A stretch of DNA of 64,000 nt from Callipepla californica brunnescens (GCA_023055505.1 JALIRH010000007.1:16846273-16910272), one strand, 5' to 3'. Shown: positions 1 through 14,135, counted from the stretch's first letter. The notes: generated by a model not told the origin, from the letters alone. Program-made: numbers and translations.

Positions 1-34
1 CTGTTCATTCAAGTCACTCAAATCAGAAGATATA

Positions 35-130
35 TCATAGAAGATACACAGAATCACAGAGTTGTAGGGGTTGGAAGGGACCTCTAGAGATCATCTAGTC
101 CAACCCCCCTGCAAAAGCAGGCTCCCTACA
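35..130 (-). repeat. CR1 LINE 3' end fragment
   Basis: Contains the reverse complement of the CR1 3' tail: ATAGAAGATACACAGAATCACAGA, interrupted here as ATAGAA...GAATCACAGA, then GGTTGGAAGGGACC and TCTAGTCCAACCCCC. About 95 bp, truncated. Confidence 0.85.
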
Positions 131-707
131 AAGAAGAGACAAATTAATGTTGGCCAGAAACCTGTATAAATGTAATAAGACCACATAGAATTATTTTCTT
201 ATGTATACATAAAATATGCATTCTTAATCCATACTTTGAAGTGGGCATAGTAAAGCAAGCATGTATCAGCTAGGCACATCAGAAATTCAGTTCTGCTTAG
301 ATGACCAGAGAAAAGGAACACAAAACATGCAACAGAAAACAAGTGGTGAGTGCATCTGCAAGCTTTCAAAGACGTTAACAGGAAAAAGCAAGACAGCAAA
401 GGAGGTAATTTCAAGAATTAATTTTTTTTTAATCAAGCTTATTCATATTTTCTAAATGCAAAATACAGTGTATGCTTTTCCTAACCAGACTTCTGGGATC
501 CACAGTGGCTGAAGTTACAACTGTATCTCAGTAGTGGTCCCAACCAGAAGATCACAGTACATTGATCATTGTTAGTGTTCCAAGTAGGAGTTAACCTGGG
601 TGGTTTAGACCCATGCTGTGCACTGCTATCCAGTATGAACAGCTTAACCATTCTATAATTCTATGATTAGATTATCTATGTAGGTCACTCTGTAAGTAAT
701 TTATCCT
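131..707. other. Intergenic DNA, no gene seen
   Basis: AT-rich unique-looking sequence. No frame above 71 codons, no splice-flanked coding segment and no repeat I recognise. Confidence 0.6.
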
Positions 708-755
708 GGGTTTTTTGTTTGTTTGTTTTTTATTTTGTTTTGTTTTGTTTTTTTC
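708..755. repeat. T-rich low-complexity tract, (GTTT)n/(GTTTT)n
   Basis: Runs of T broken by single G at 3-6 base steps. It abuts the mariner copy that follows and replaces the terminal repeat expected at that end. Confidence 0.75.
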
Positions 756-1245
756 CATGGAAATTACAATGGATACAAGGAGCACAGTAACACTGTTTGA
801 TAGAACAAATTCTCAGCTGCAAAACTCTATTTGTCACCACAGTCGCCACCATTAGCTATGCATTTTTTTCAGTGATGAACAGGATAGTGTGTGCCATCCT
901 CATAACTATCTGCATCCGCAGAAGTGACCCACTGTCACTGCCACCACTGCTGCAATGCGCCACGTACAGCCTCACAGTGCTCACATCCACTGTTTGCTCT
1001 CTATCAACATTCACCAAATGTCAGTGAATGTCAAGGGCTGTCTTTTTTTCCACATGGAGGAATTCAGTGCCACACCATCGTTTTATACGCATGTCTATAT
1101 CAGGCACCATTTTGTCAGGCTGTCCCTCTCTGCCATTTTCACAAGGCAGCAAAACACTATACTACCAATATCCACCTTTGATGCCGTGGGCCAACATACT
1201 ACGCCAACATACATGGGCACTACTTTCAGAGCAGAACTCATATAT
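752..1245 (-). mobile_element. Decayed mariner, Galluhop-like copy 1
   Basis: Read on the minus strand, this aligns by eye with the copies at 22.5 and 55.2 kb: a terminal segment with TGCTCTGAAAGTAGTGCCC, an AATTCCTCC(A)TG block, and the GAGAATTTG(T)TCT...CAAAG segment near the other end. The far terminus is lost in a T-rich tract. No transposase frame survives; long frames across it, such as 955-1431 on the + strand, are antisense chance frames. Confidence 0.8.
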
Positions 1246-1249
1246 TACC

Positions 1250-4200
1250 CCTTCTCCTTATGGTGTGAGTTCCAACAAACAGCATTTAAGGGATACTTTA
1301 CAAACTCTGAATGCCTTTCTTTCTGGGACTATAATTACATCAGCCGCTCCTGGTGCAAAAACAGTACCACATCTTTTCTCTATAGCCTTCTGTGGGAATT
1401 AGGAATTATTTTTTTTCGTTCATTTTTCTAAGTCATTAAGGTTTCATTTCACTTCATTTTTCAAACCCCTTAAAATTTTAGCATAAATAAGTTACCAGCA
1501 TAAGTCAGGTGTTAAAGGAGCCAGCGGTCATCATTGTTTTCTGAGCATCCAAACTTCAGTTTTGCCAGCAGTAGGAAATAGAAATGTCATTTTGTTTTAA
1601 ATCCTTGGCACTTAGGATCACAGCATGTCCAATTGCTGGCAGAAAGACAGGCAACTGAAAAGCTCTGACACACTGTAGTACAGGCATCCATCATTATGAC
1701 ACCTTTTCCTTTCACCTTTTATTAAAAACTAAATTAGAAGACCTTCTTAAATGTTATCAAATTCAGTCAAAAACTAACCTCTGGGCACAGATCTTACATG
1801 CAAATTTTGAAGCAGAAAGAACAAATTTTAAGGATTTATTAGGATAAGACATGGAAGATGGCTTATAATGAAAAGCTACTACCTGTCTTCAGTAAGTGAC
1901 AGCGGTGTGAAGCATTATTAACAGCTCCATTTTCACGAGGGGAAAAATACAGACAAAAAAGGAAGGGTGCAGGAAGTTTAAAATTAAAGCTAATTTGAGT
2001 CTTGTACCTAGGATTGCTCTCTGAGAAATTTCACTACAAAGGTGCTAAAATAGGCATTATTTTGATATAATTCAGGCTGATAGAAAAGATCTAAAGTAAA
2101 ATAAATATCCTATTTTTCTGGAGCTTACCATTTTAACTATTAATAACTATGCAGGTGCAGACTGTATGCAGTACTGAAGGTTTAAGCCATCAACTGAGTG
2201 TACAGAGGAGCACAAACACTATGCCTCACGTTCTTTTCTTCTTTCCTAGTTCACCGGAAAAAGAAAAACAGATCTACTCTGGACCACTTTTAGCAGTAGA
2301 CTATTAGCCCTTGATGTACTTGATCAACCATTTCAGGTAGGAATCTGCAGGGGTCATGTGTCCATGAGACAAAGCTCCTGTCCGTACCACTGTGCTTATG
2401 ATATTGACATGAAACTCATGACCATTAATGTAAGTCTAATAGTCTGACACAGGCATTTTTACAAAATGCCACTGAAAGCCATGCAACTTTATTTTTTAAT
2501 TTTTTATATTTTCTTATAGAAAAGACAGACTGTGACATAAAATATTCAGAGAGGTTTGGAAATGGATTCCATCCACCACTGATGTTTGGCTGTGAGACAT
2601 TTTTTTACAGATTTGTTTGTTGTTGTTAAAAATAATTTTTAAAATTACTTTATTAAAGATTAAAACCTCTAGAAATCAGAACGCTTGTCCTTCTGAATCT
2701 TTTCTGCAGCCCTGCAAAAGCAGTGAGAGAGATGACAGAATGAACAGCATCTCTGGGGTGTGTGATGTCTAACCAAAGGAAAAACAGTGACTTACATTAG
2801 AGATTGTGTTCGTCCTAGAAATGACAGCCATTACTCACTAGCAAAAAATCACTTTTGCTTACTAACAATAAAAGTTAATGACAAAGAACAGGAAAATTAT
2901 TTTTTCACTATGCCCTCTTTTCAAATAAGTAAATAAACCTTTTTGAAATGAAAAGATAAAATCCTTTCCAGTAGCAAAAAGCCTGCATTTGTTTTTTTTT
3001 CAAACTCTGGAAGCATACAAAGTTTAATATCCCTCAAAATTCTGGAGAGCAGAAAAAAAACTGAAAGACAAAATCCATGTTGGTCTTCATAACTCCCATC
3101 TCCTTCAGTATAATTCACACACTTTGTATAGTAAAATTAATTGTGATTTCTTCTTTTGAAGGTAAAAATGACAGCAAGAGAAAGGGCTTGCTCCTGTCTT
3201 ATAGCAACATAAAATCATATGTAATTGTTCTGTCTATAATCGACTCCCAAAACAGTATGCTTAAAGAAACTGTTCCTAGCATGGTAGTGGTACATATTAT
3301 GCACAGCTCCTGCTTCAGTCTGGGATGCTACCAGTAAAATATGAGAGGTTTTTTCTAACGGGCTTTTTTTTTTCTAAATTGAGCATATAAAGCAACAGAA
3401 TTCACTGAAGACAATCTATATTGTCTTAGCTCTATCACAAAGTGCACTTTCAAAACAACCCATTTAGAAAGCTAATGTGCCCTACAGTACAAAGCAGAGA
3501 AAATATAATGAATTTGAACTTTACAAAGCATTTTGCTAAATATCTCAATATCTCTTTATTAGACTACTCAGCAAGGTTAATCTTATCAGAAATCTGACTG
3601 CTTTCAGAATTGGCTGGAATTGCCATTACCTGGCCTCCAAGTAGTGAGATGCAGACTATGTTATTTTAAGCGTGGAATGACCATCAGCTCTTCGGCATTT
3701 ACTGTAAATATGACCTGAACTCTAAGAAATAGTTTTTTCTCTAAGAAAAAAGTAAACAGAAGATGGGTTCTCAGAAGGCTGATGATAGCACTGAAGGATC
3801 TCTTACATGGCTTGTTGCTTGACCTGTTATGTATGGTATATAGACTATTACAGACATACCTCCAGATAATGTTTCAAAATTGATTTTTCTTGTTGAGAGC
3901 TGGTCTTCTTTACAAACTCTGTACCATTATAGCTGTGCTGGCATAGTGGTGTTGGAAACCAGCCCCTTTCCAAACTAGATAGAAAACTTACATCCAATAT
4001 ATTAAGTCTTGAGGACAAACAGAAGATCTGTAGAGCCCAATGTTAGGGCTAAGGACTGAATATCCATGGTTCTTTTTTCGTTAGACTTGTCTTACTGAGG
4101 TCTCATTGCCCTAGTGCCCACTTGTGCCCGGACTTCCTCTTGCAGTTTTTATTTCATCCCCAGTTTGTATGTACTTAAGAAAATACTTGCGAAATCTCAG

Positions 4201-5250
4201 GAGTTTCACTTCAGAAGTTTGACTCCTGATCTAATCTAAGACACTATTTTCTGTTTGCCCAGAATGTAAAACCAGTAGTCCTGCTGGTGTAAATTTACTT
4301 CCTCTCTAATTGACATAAAGTCTATTACATTCTTTCCTGCTCATACAAAGCTTAATAGCTCATACCAGCAAATGAGCGTGTCATAAATCTGGTATACAAG
4401 TAACATCAATAGTAAATAAATAGATAGTATTTCTAAACAGGGGCAAAGATCCTTGCTTGTACATTGCTCTTGTAAAAATGATAGATTTATTCATCCTGCC
4501 ACAGACAAGCAGAGTTGCTGACATTTAGTGCCATTTCTGTATTTTCTGAATTTATTAGCGTTGTATAAAATGCAGAATCAGCCACCCACTGCACAAAAAC
4601 TTTATTTGTTGGATGTTCAGGATAAAAAATGAATGGATACCACAAAGCCTTTATATGTCTGTGTATATACATAATCCTTTAAGCTATTGTTTGGACAGAA
4701 ACAGTCACTGATTTTAGAAATCATCCAATTATATTCTCCCACCAAGCTTCAGGAGTCTAAGAGTAAGCTCTCATGTACATGAGAAGGATAAACGCATTCC
4801 TCTGCTTCACAGATAATTATTTATATTCACCAGTGCAGTGCCCATCATTTTTACATAATGCAATGCATTGTAATGACTTTTAAGTAAATAAATACTTAAA
4901 AAAAAATCAGAGAATTTCAGACAAGAGCTTGGGGAAATTTTCTGGTGAAACTTTAACTGTTAGGGAGAGCCCATTTATCAAATGCTTTTGTGAGAACAGC
5001 ATGACTGACACTTACTGGGAAAGGCTTCTGATATCTAATCTGGACATGGTAGAAATACAGAAGGAAATGCAGGCAACTTGAGACTGCAGTTTATTATTTT
5101 CTACTGGCTGTCTTTCTGTGTATCAGTGCCTTAAGAGCCCTTCTTTCTTCGAATATTTTTTCCCATGGGTGATGCTTTTCTTATATCTGTAATTTATTAT
5201 TTATTAGTCCAGGGAGAAAGAAAAACTATTACACATAAAAACACAGAAAA
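1250..5250. other. 4 kb intergenic DNA, no gene seen
   Basis: AT-rich sequence with no frame above 86 codons and no recognised repeat, exon or RNA gene. Short A- and T-runs only. Conserved non-coding elements cannot be judged without alignment. Confidence 0.6.
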
Positions 5251-5535
5251 GCAGGGGTCTCCAAACTTTTTTGATTACACACCTCTATCAGGAAAAAAAT
5301 GTTGAGCATGCATACCCAATATATGTATGTTTATTAAAAATTATTAATATGTACTAATATGCATAAGACATACACAAAAATAAAATAAAAAGGATGAGAT
5401 AAAGATAATAACTATTTTAAATTTTATTTTATTTTATTTCTTAACAGTACAGAATTTTTTTTTCCTGCATCCCAAGTATTGTCTTGCAAATCCCCAGAGG
5501 TGTGAGCACACCCTGATTTGGAGGCCACTCACTGG
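5251..5535. mobile_element. Palindromic hAT-like MITE
   Basis: The ends mirror each other imperfectly: CAGGGGTCTCCAAACTTTTT...CACACCTCT at the left and AGAGGTGTGAGCACACC...TTTGGAGGCCACTC at the right. The centre is AT-rich and non-coding. About 285 bp, typical of a non-autonomous DNA element; CAG-type ends suggest hAT. I could not find a clean 8-bp target duplication, so the family is inferred. Confidence 0.6.
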
Positions 5536-5539
5536 AATA

Positions 5540-7975
5540 CTCTCTTCCCTGATAAGAATCTAAGAGTGAGGGCGTGAAGTTGGTTTCCCATGTAAACCTC
5601 TTCAAACAAATCCTGGCTTTGCTATGGTATTTAAGATGGTTGTACCACCAGCCTGTTTTCCAAATATGTCATACCACTAGTAGGAATGCATGTTATCATT
5701 TCAGCTATCAGGAATCTCAGTTGATTGCAAAACTACTTACTAGAGTTCAGTATGAAGAAATTGCAGTGACATAACCATATTCAGTAAAGTTGCCATGACT
5801 CAGCAGAATGGCTTGAAAGGATTTATACTCCTGTACTTCAGTAACAGCAATAGTTACCCTTAGATTATTATTTCCAGTCACCTTTTAAAAATACTCAAAT
5901 TACTCTTACGCTCAATTACTTACAAATTTGCACACAAGAAACGTTTAAGTTTAAAGATAAATGCTCAGTACTTCAAGTCCCAAAAAGCACATCAGTTCAC
6001 ATCAGTCTGTCTATCCCTGCCTGATTTCCTAGACGCTCCTTTCAAGTCAGTAAAATGTATGCAGATTGCCTATTCCAGAAAAATGTGCACTTCCTTCTCT
6101 TCTTAATGTGCTATTCCTAACCAGGCTTAATATGCATGAAGGTAACCTCTGCCCATCTCATGGGAAGACTAAAAAACTAGTTGTAATCAGCAATACGATT
6201 GATTTTACTTGCTATGATGGTAGGTTGTGCACCATTTCTGTAAAGACAAGCTGTTAAGAGATCTCACCTAATACTGAGTTAGGAAACTGAGCAGCCTGAG
6301 CTCATCCCAAAAGATGTAGGATTAACCATCTGGCTTTAAGTTATTGTGAGGTGAAATATATGCCATCTGCCCCCAAGACTAAGGTGCTGAAAACAGAAAA
6401 CAGTTAGAAGGTGGGCCAGGCAAGACCTGCTCTCTAGTGGCTAGATGATTTGTGTAACAGAAATTTCTAGTTCTAAAATGCCCTGGAGCATGGATTGAAA
6501 TGCTCTTTTTTTCATAGCATGTATTCCCACCACTAGAACCAGAATTATCTCTGCTGCGTTTTTATCCAGACCTTTGGTACTTTACACTACATAAGGGCTT
6601 GGATGCAAGAGAAGGCACAGAAAGTCTGTTTACCAACACTGGAGAAGAAAATAATTTTATTTCTATTGAGTAAATTTTAAGTCACGTAATACATACATAT
6701 GAAAAACTGCTAACCTCAAGAGAATATAACTATAAGCTACCTTTTTAGTACATAGTTGTGAAATCCTAAATGTGATACAGTCATAGCAGATACAGCTATC
6801 TTTGGTAATACATTAACACTATGAATTTAATGTTTCTGATATTGTCTTGTCATTTTTTAGTGCATCAGCAAGTAGCTTATTTTGCTAGAGAGTTTTCCTA
6901 GTGCACCACGTAACAGGAAGCTCATTCCAGTGCTGTACTGACAATTTGGAGATCTTGCTCCCGAGGGGAAGACTGTTTCCTGGCAGGTACTGAGTACTCT
7001 GCCTGGCATGACTCTTGGATATGTAGAACCGCAGTGCTGGCTCAAAATATAGAAAAATTGTGCTACTTAGAAATGAAACCGGTTCAGGTAAGTTCACACT
7101 GCTTTTACTATTGCCATTTCTGAACATTTTGGCAAGCATAGTCTCACCAAATGCCTGCAGAAAGCCGTCTCTGAGTCAATAAAATCCATGCTTTTTTGTT
7201 CAGTACTAAAATATGAATTGTTTTAATTGGAAGTAGAAGTGGAGACTGGTTATCTTATACTTCAAAGTTAATCAGAAAATCCTTGATTGGTTTTGGCTGA
7301 CTGACTGTAGCCTCCATAAGATTATAATCTCAATTATGAGAAAATTACAAATTTCTTAAGGAAGAAAATATTACAGTTCTACACAAACTGGAATCCAATC
7401 ACACGCTCTAAGACCACTCTGAAATGTGAAGAATTGTGTTAACAACCACTGGCATGTACAATGGATAAGACATGAATATACCACCTGTGCTTTGTTTTGC
7501 CATCTCAATATTCACAGTAATAAATAACCCAGTAATTCACTTTGCCACAGAATCTTGTCTATGTTAATACCATGCAAAAGAGAGTTATTTTTAGAGTAAG
7601 GATTACAGGATACTTTTCTCCCATACCTGACTTCCTGAGTCCCCATGAAATTATGAACAAAGATGGCTGATGGCCAGTAACAGTTGTATCACACAGTTCT
7701 CCTATCCAAAAAGTACTTCATAAACACAAATTAATCACTTCAGACACCATCAGAGTATAGCAATATACAGTTTGGGGAAAACATTTTAGCATTTGTGTAT
7801 TGTCTACCTTCACTACAGCAATTAACCTTAGAATACTATTATGTATGGATACTTACATGAATTTGCATATCAAGTCCTTGCTTATATTGTTTGCATTCAT
7901 TCTGTACATTCTTTCAGTGTAACTCTTTCATTGACACTCAGTTCCAATACACAAAATCTTTCTAATTTTATACCC
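5540..7975. other. Intergenic DNA, no gene seen
   Basis: Mostly AT-rich, unremarkable sequence. A less AT-rich patch at 6885-7140 has two overlapping minus-strand frames (84 and 62 codons) with an HWNELP motif, see findings. Nothing else supports a gene. Confidence 0.5.
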
Positions 7976-8182
7976 ACTCTGCTCTGCACTGGTGAAGCCT
8001 CACCTCAAGAACTGTAGCAGTTTTGAGCACCACAGCACAAGAAATAAAACTAATAACTATTAACTATTATTCATTAAAAAGAGCATCCAAAGGAGGGATA
8101 TCCTGTGTGGAGCCAGAAGGTGGACTCAGTAATCCATGTGGGTCCTTTCCACATCAGCATATTCTAGGATTCTGCGATTCTA
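7976..8182 (+). repeat. CR1 LINE fragment with internal deletion
   Basis: CTCTGCACTGGTGAAGCCTC and TTTTGAGCACCACAGCACAAG match the late RT region of CR1. After a deletion it continues to the 3' tail, with GTGGGTCCTTTCCA and the terminal ATTCTAGGATTCTGCGATTCTA in CR1 orientation. Strongly diverged. Confidence 0.75.
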
Positions 8183-11100
8183 AACTGGCATATGTGTATG
8201 TACATATTTTTGCCACATCTGTCTCCACTTATCCCATGTACTCCACCTCTCCCATCCACAGCTCATTGAAGCTAGTCTCTGCCTCTGATCTACCTCATGC
8301 CTGCCTGTGGTCTTTCATAAATAAATAAAGCTGTGATTCCTTCCTCCCCAGGGGCAATGGAGTAGGGGATTTGCAAATGTTGGAAACGGAGAAGAGCAGC
8401 AGGAAATAAATCAAAAACATGCAAAAGCCACAGAAGATCATGAAAAGGAAGAGAATACATTAAGTGAACAGCAAAGGATCAAGGATAATCAGCAGTCAAT
8501 TTTATGAGTATACAAATTTTCAGAAATAAAAATTCTTTTGCTTTCAGAGTACATTTCTCATAGACTGTTTTTCAAAATATATATTCATGTACATATAAAT
8601 CACATACATGACATTCCTTTCTTCAGGGCAGAAAGCACATTTGTCTCATAATTTGTGAAGCTCACAGAAATATTTGATGCTAAGAAAAAGAGAGCATCTA
8701 TTGACAGAATAGTGTTGAGTTGATGTCCAAAAATTATGGTGCTTTGTCTCACTGGCTGGAGTGGCAGCCGTTATTAAAGAATTGTTAACAATTCTAAACA
8801 TAAGACAAAGCCCTGATTTGTCAAAAGTGACTTTGGAGGAAAATAAAGAAAGCATGCTCAAGTAACAGACTACTGCTTTAGCATACCTTTGAGCGCTTCA
8901 AAAGACAGCTGATGACCTTGACACTCCATCTCCACATGAGACCTGAAGAGAGCCATGGCCTTGCATTATGTCAGTGCAGAAACTGGTGACAATGTTTTGA
9001 ACCTATTCAGGGACACATCTCCTGATATGGCCTCTTCAAACTTCCATGGTTAAAATGTCTCACAATACTAAATCCAGAATATGTTCCATGTTATTTCCAT
9101 TTGTAATGTCAAAGTTATACAGTAAACTAAAATGACATTTTTCTGTTTAAAATATTTTCCAGTAGCAAGCCACAGATCTTCTGTGACAGTAACCGGCACT
9201 GTGGGTTTTTTTGAGATCCATTTGCAGAAAATTAAATATGTGTTTTATATCCACTTTTATGCTTAACATAATGGCAGCTACATCAAAAAGTTAGCATAGA
9301 CTGATCCAAGCTTTTCTACATTATTCTCCAGTTGACTAAACCAAGCCTCAGAGAAATTATTTCAAATAAATATAAACCACTTTCTCACTGAGTAGTTTTG
9401 TTATTTTATTTCTCTCCTGAAAATATTACCTGCAATGTCTCTAGGAGTAACATCTTTGCTACAAATGGCTTCTGTCATATTTGCAAAATCTTCTGACAAA
9501 TGGACTTTCAGACTACAACTGAAAGTACAACAAAACAGTGTCACACACAAGTAAGAGCAAAAGCTAGTTTTACTATGGCTTGAACCCTATCACTGTCATA
9601 CTGATAACTAACTACCCTTCTTCATTCTTCTATTTTTGTAACACCTCAGTGTTAAGTTAATGTCATGTTTCCCTTTCAAGGTCCCATTTATTCCTGATTT
9701 CGCAGTTTTCATTCAGTTTCAAAATGAGAGCAGATTCCACTGTCTAAGAAAATTTTCCCATTTTCATATGCCAAAATCATGAAGATTTTTTTACGAAGTA
9801 TCAGCAAAGACTTTAGTTCTTCCTCTCAAGTCACTCGTTGTATGCTTGCCCATTTCAACCAACCATTCTCCCATCCCTGTATAGATTCTAAACTGCTTAG
9901 AGACGGTTTTTTTTCTGTTTTGTGCAATGCTTGAAACAGATAATGACTGATGTGCACATAGAAAACTAACATATGAAATTAATACCTTTTTTCTGGTGAT
10001 ATCAAGAGAGGCATTCTTTGGAGGAGTACTTTATAAGGTCCCACTGAGGCTTTTTATTTTGAAGCATGCCTTCCACTAAACTGGTAATACAGATGAATCA
10101 CCAAAAGTATCCAGGGATCTTTTTAAGGTCTTTTCAAGGGATTTTAAGTCAGGCAAAGCTAAGTAATATGAAAAAAATGAGGTAAATATAGCAAAGCAGA
10201 AGAAATAAAGTGATGAAAAACGTTGCTCTTTTTGTTCTCAATAAAATAAAGCAACTTTTGCTTATCTAACATAGAGCTACTCCATCAAGCATTTGAAATT
10301 TTCTGTAATGACTATTCTATGCTTATGAAGAATGACTTGGGACATCAAGAGTTCATTTAATGCACTCACAGTTTATAGTGTTTAAAAATTCATGAAATCA
10401 CTGCATAAAACCCCATGTCGAACTGTATGCTAAATTTTCTTCCTCCCAAAAAACTATGCCACACCTAGCTAGAAGAAAATTGGATAGAAATTGGAAAAAA
10501 ATAAGGTACAGAACAGTAGAATAATTACTGGTTTCAATTTGCACTGAAGAATAACTATGGAGATTTTCAAGGTAATTTACTATATAACGTTAATGCATAC
10601 AAGACAGTGATATATGTCAGGAACAGGATGTGCATCGTGCTTACCATGATTCCTATTTTGCAGTTTTGTTCTACAGAAATAACAAAAATAGATTTACTTT
10701 TTTGGTTATTTTTTCTAGATGGAGTACTCTAAATATCAGATACATTTTAAAGAAAACATATAGTTAATATTATATTTGAAGGCAGCGTAAGGGAGAAAAC
10801 ATCGCTGGGAGAAGTTACAGCTTTTTTTCTTTTATTTATTTTGGTAGCATTAAGAGACTCTAAGTATGGACAAGAAAAGCATCCCTAAGTCTTTTGTTCA
10901 TGGCTGCACTCAGTCCATTCTCTACCCAGCCTGTACTCCAAGAAATGTGCATCCAGAAAGCATGCTTTTTGTTCTATATGCAACCTGAACAACTTTTCAA
11001 TATTAGGTCTTGAAAATCCTGAAAATCTCTAATATATACCAAGGTACATCACACTATTTATTTGGAGAACCACAGTTCAATAAATTTTATCTTTGATGGA

Positions 11101-11457
11101 TCTTTAATGTGATGACAAAGCATTTTAAAAGTAATGATATGGCACCAACTTAATGTATTACTCTCTACAGATAAACTTGTTAAACACAACTGCACCTGTG
11201 GTTTCTATGACAGCAAAAATATTCAAGAAAATTAAAATGTAAATCCATGAGGTAAGTTAGTAACTCAGTGTGAGAACATTCTTCAGAAGTTTCAGCAGGT
11301 ACACTGTTTGCTAAAACTTCTGCCAAAATGAGCATTTTCAGCTCCATGGAGCTTTGCTTACTTGTCAAAAAGCAGAAAGCATGAAAAAAATATAAAAATA
11401 AAAAATAAAAAAAAGTTATTTTAATTACCACTCAATAAAAAATAATATTAAATTTCG
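8183..11457. other. 3.3 kb intergenic DNA, no gene seen
   Basis: AT-rich; no frame above 83 codons, no recognised transposon or RNA gene. Confidence 0.6.
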
Positions 11458-11745
11458 ATAGAATCATAGAATCATAGAATTGATCAGGTTGGAAAAGACC
11501 TTCACAATCATCAAGTCCAACCATGACCTAACCACACTACCCTAACTCTAACGAAATCATGTTACTAAGCACCATCACATTCAGACAATTTTTAAACACA
11601 TTCAGGGATGGTGACTCAATCACCTCTTTGGAGGGCCTATTCCACTGCTCTGTCCACTCTAGCAACACTGCCTCCCAATTCGGTGTCGTCTCCAAATTTA
11701 CTGAGGGTGCACTTAGTCCCCTCAAGTTTTTCTTCAATCTCACAG
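11458..11745 (-). repeat. CR1 LINE 3' region
   Basis: Begins with the reverse-complemented CR1 tail repeat (ATAGAATCATAGAATCATAG), then GGTTGGAAAAGACCTTCA and CATCAAGTCCAACCATGAC. It continues through the 3' UTR to GTCGTCTCCAAATTTACTGAGGGTGCACT, a CR1 RT-derived segment. The 114- and 68-codon frames here belong to the repeat. Confidence 0.85.
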
Positions 11746-11749
11746 TACT

Positions 11750-14135
11750 CCTGTGGCAACTAATATTCTACCCTATGAAGCAAAGATTTTCTTTTCTTTA
11801 TCTGTATAAACACAATTTTCAGTCTAGCCACAAAGAGAGACTTACAACCAATGAAAGAGTGAGTTTCAGGAATTTTGTAGATAAAAACTTCGAAACCACC
11901 TGAATCAGAATAATCTCAATATAGATATGCATTTCCACACAAAGTTTATGGTATGTTTATCATTTTATCCTGACACTCAGTATAGTAAACTGTACACAGC
12001 TGTTAGGTTCCCATCTTGTATGTGACTGGGCAAAACTATATAAATCGAGGATGCACGGAGGCACTGGTCCAGTCACCTTTTCCACCTTCTCCCATGTTGT
12101 TATGTATCAAAGCTCTATTGTGACCATTTACACAAAAACTGATTAACTATGCTTTCATTTCTTCGAACTTCCTGGATTTACCAGGAAAGATGTGTCAGGT
12201 AGCAGCGAAGAAAATATGTTTGACATAACTGTTTCTCTTTGACTCATGTTAGGAGTGGAGAGCCAGGAACTCAGTGATAAACACTAGAAGTACTGAACCT
12301 AAACCATTACTTTTGAAATCATAAAGTTAAAAATTTCAGCTGGAGATATGAAGCTTTTACAAAGGTATGATAAAATGAACCACACAGTCCTCAATAGTAC
12401 TTTCTTTTGTTCTTTCTGTCGGTATGCTTCTCAATCCATTCTTCCATACTCAACTGCACTAAAAACTTACTCTAGTCTGATAATGGAGTAAATCTCATGC
12501 CTAATTTATATATATATTTAAATATATACACAGCTGTGTGCAAGGGATAAAACTCAGCTGTAAAGGTATGTTAGGAAGGTTTTCTTGCTCCCTCTGAAAA
12601 ATTATGAATAAGGTTCTGATTGCCATATGTGGAATTTTATCCCATTGAGTCAAGTCGTATTGCTACTTTTAATCAGTGTCTCATCTGTCTTTATTGGATA
12701 TATAACGACACTTCAAAACTGCATGGTGACCTTCTCTTGAAACTCAGTGATATTAGGAAGTCTGACACCATGGTAGTAGACCCCCTTTTTAAACAGAAAG
12801 CCTAGTCTTGTAAAAGTTTAGGCAAAAAACTGCTAATCCAAAGAAAGGTTTTTGTCAAAAAATACTGATGAACAGTTAGTTTTGATTTTGTTTTGTTTTG
12901 TCTTAGATAAACATCATCATTTTGTCAATGTATAGCTCACAGGATTTAATTTGGAAAAAAATTTGATTCTGATATCTGATATTTAATATCTCTGCCTAGA
13001 TAATCTGGAAGGCAACTTGGATGTCGGATTAAAAATTACAAGCTTTTAAGAGATTTGTGATGTGCATATGAAAAATGGAGATACTAAAGTTTACAGGCTT
13101 GGATCTGAAGACAACCCTACTATGTGAGAGAGACTACAATGAATGTCTATGGAGTTCTGAAGCCCATGGGCATAACTTGGCAGCATGCAGCAAAGAAGCC
13201 TGCAGGGTGCAGATTAAGCAGGGATTCAGGTTGTGAACTACTTACAGGTGTGAATTTGTCGGCACAGGGAAGCTCTGAGCAATGCCTAAGCCAAATTTGC
13301 CAGTGTTTTTAGATTTCTAATAGCTACAGCATAACTTTGTAGAATGAGTGGGGCTTCCCAAGCTACTGCCCCCTCCAAAAATCACTGGGAAAAAAATTAC
13401 TCACCATGATAGAATGTGTAATGAGTCATTTTGTTACTCTGTTAGGACCTAAACTCAGACTATAGACAGTGTGCTTTCTAAAGGTGACAAGCTTAACGGA
13501 GCCCGCTGGTGATGTGTAAAGACATTATTCTTCTCAGACTCTATATGCCTTGTCTTGTCTACAATGACTTGATCAGTTTGTGAAGATTTTAGATGTTGAT
13601 AAACTCCTGAAAAACTGTTACTTCTAATATATCAAGTAGACTGTGTGTGAAATCCATCTGGATTTTTAAAAGCACTAACATTTATCCTCACTCTATTCTC
13701 ACTTATGCCAAAGTGACACCAGAGACAAAAGTCAATCAACTGCCAAGTATCTTTAATTACACCATTATATATATATATATACGGTTAGTAACTGTTAGTC
13801 ATGATTGTGCAAGATTATACAGGGTGAGGACTATATAAATATAAATAACATGCTGGATACCATGCAGCACAACTGCATATAAAAGTGTGCATGGGCTCTG
13901 GAGAGAGTAATACTCATTATTCAGCGAGGTACCACCTCATGATGGTTACAAACAGGTTGCTTAGCCACAGGCAAACACAAGATAAACTAAAGGCTAACTG
14001 TACAAAGCTCAGTAAAGCCTGAACACAGATAAAGATGTTTAAAGGGATTCCAGGTGGCCTCACCAGTGCACTGCACAAATACCACTAATATTCACACTTC
14101 TCTGCTGTAAATAGTTTACCAGATATACCTTTGCT
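11750..14135. other. Intergenic DNA, no gene seen
   Basis: AT-rich sequence. A TATA-like stretch (ACTATATAAATCGAGG) at about 12034-12050 has no gene after it. A (TA) run lies at 13765-13782. No coding support. Confidence 0.55.
13765..13782. repeat. (TA)n microsatellite
   Basis: About eight TA units, uninterrupted. Confidence 0.85.

Noticed and set aside
955..1431. 158-codon + strand frame
   Set aside because: It runs antisense through a decayed mariner copy and into AT-rich flank; no domain is visible.
11559..11903. 114-codon + strand frame
   Set aside because: Most of it is the antisense reading of a CR1 3' region.
12020..12070. TATA-like promoter
   Set aside because: Single motif with no initiator, gene or LTR structure next to it.
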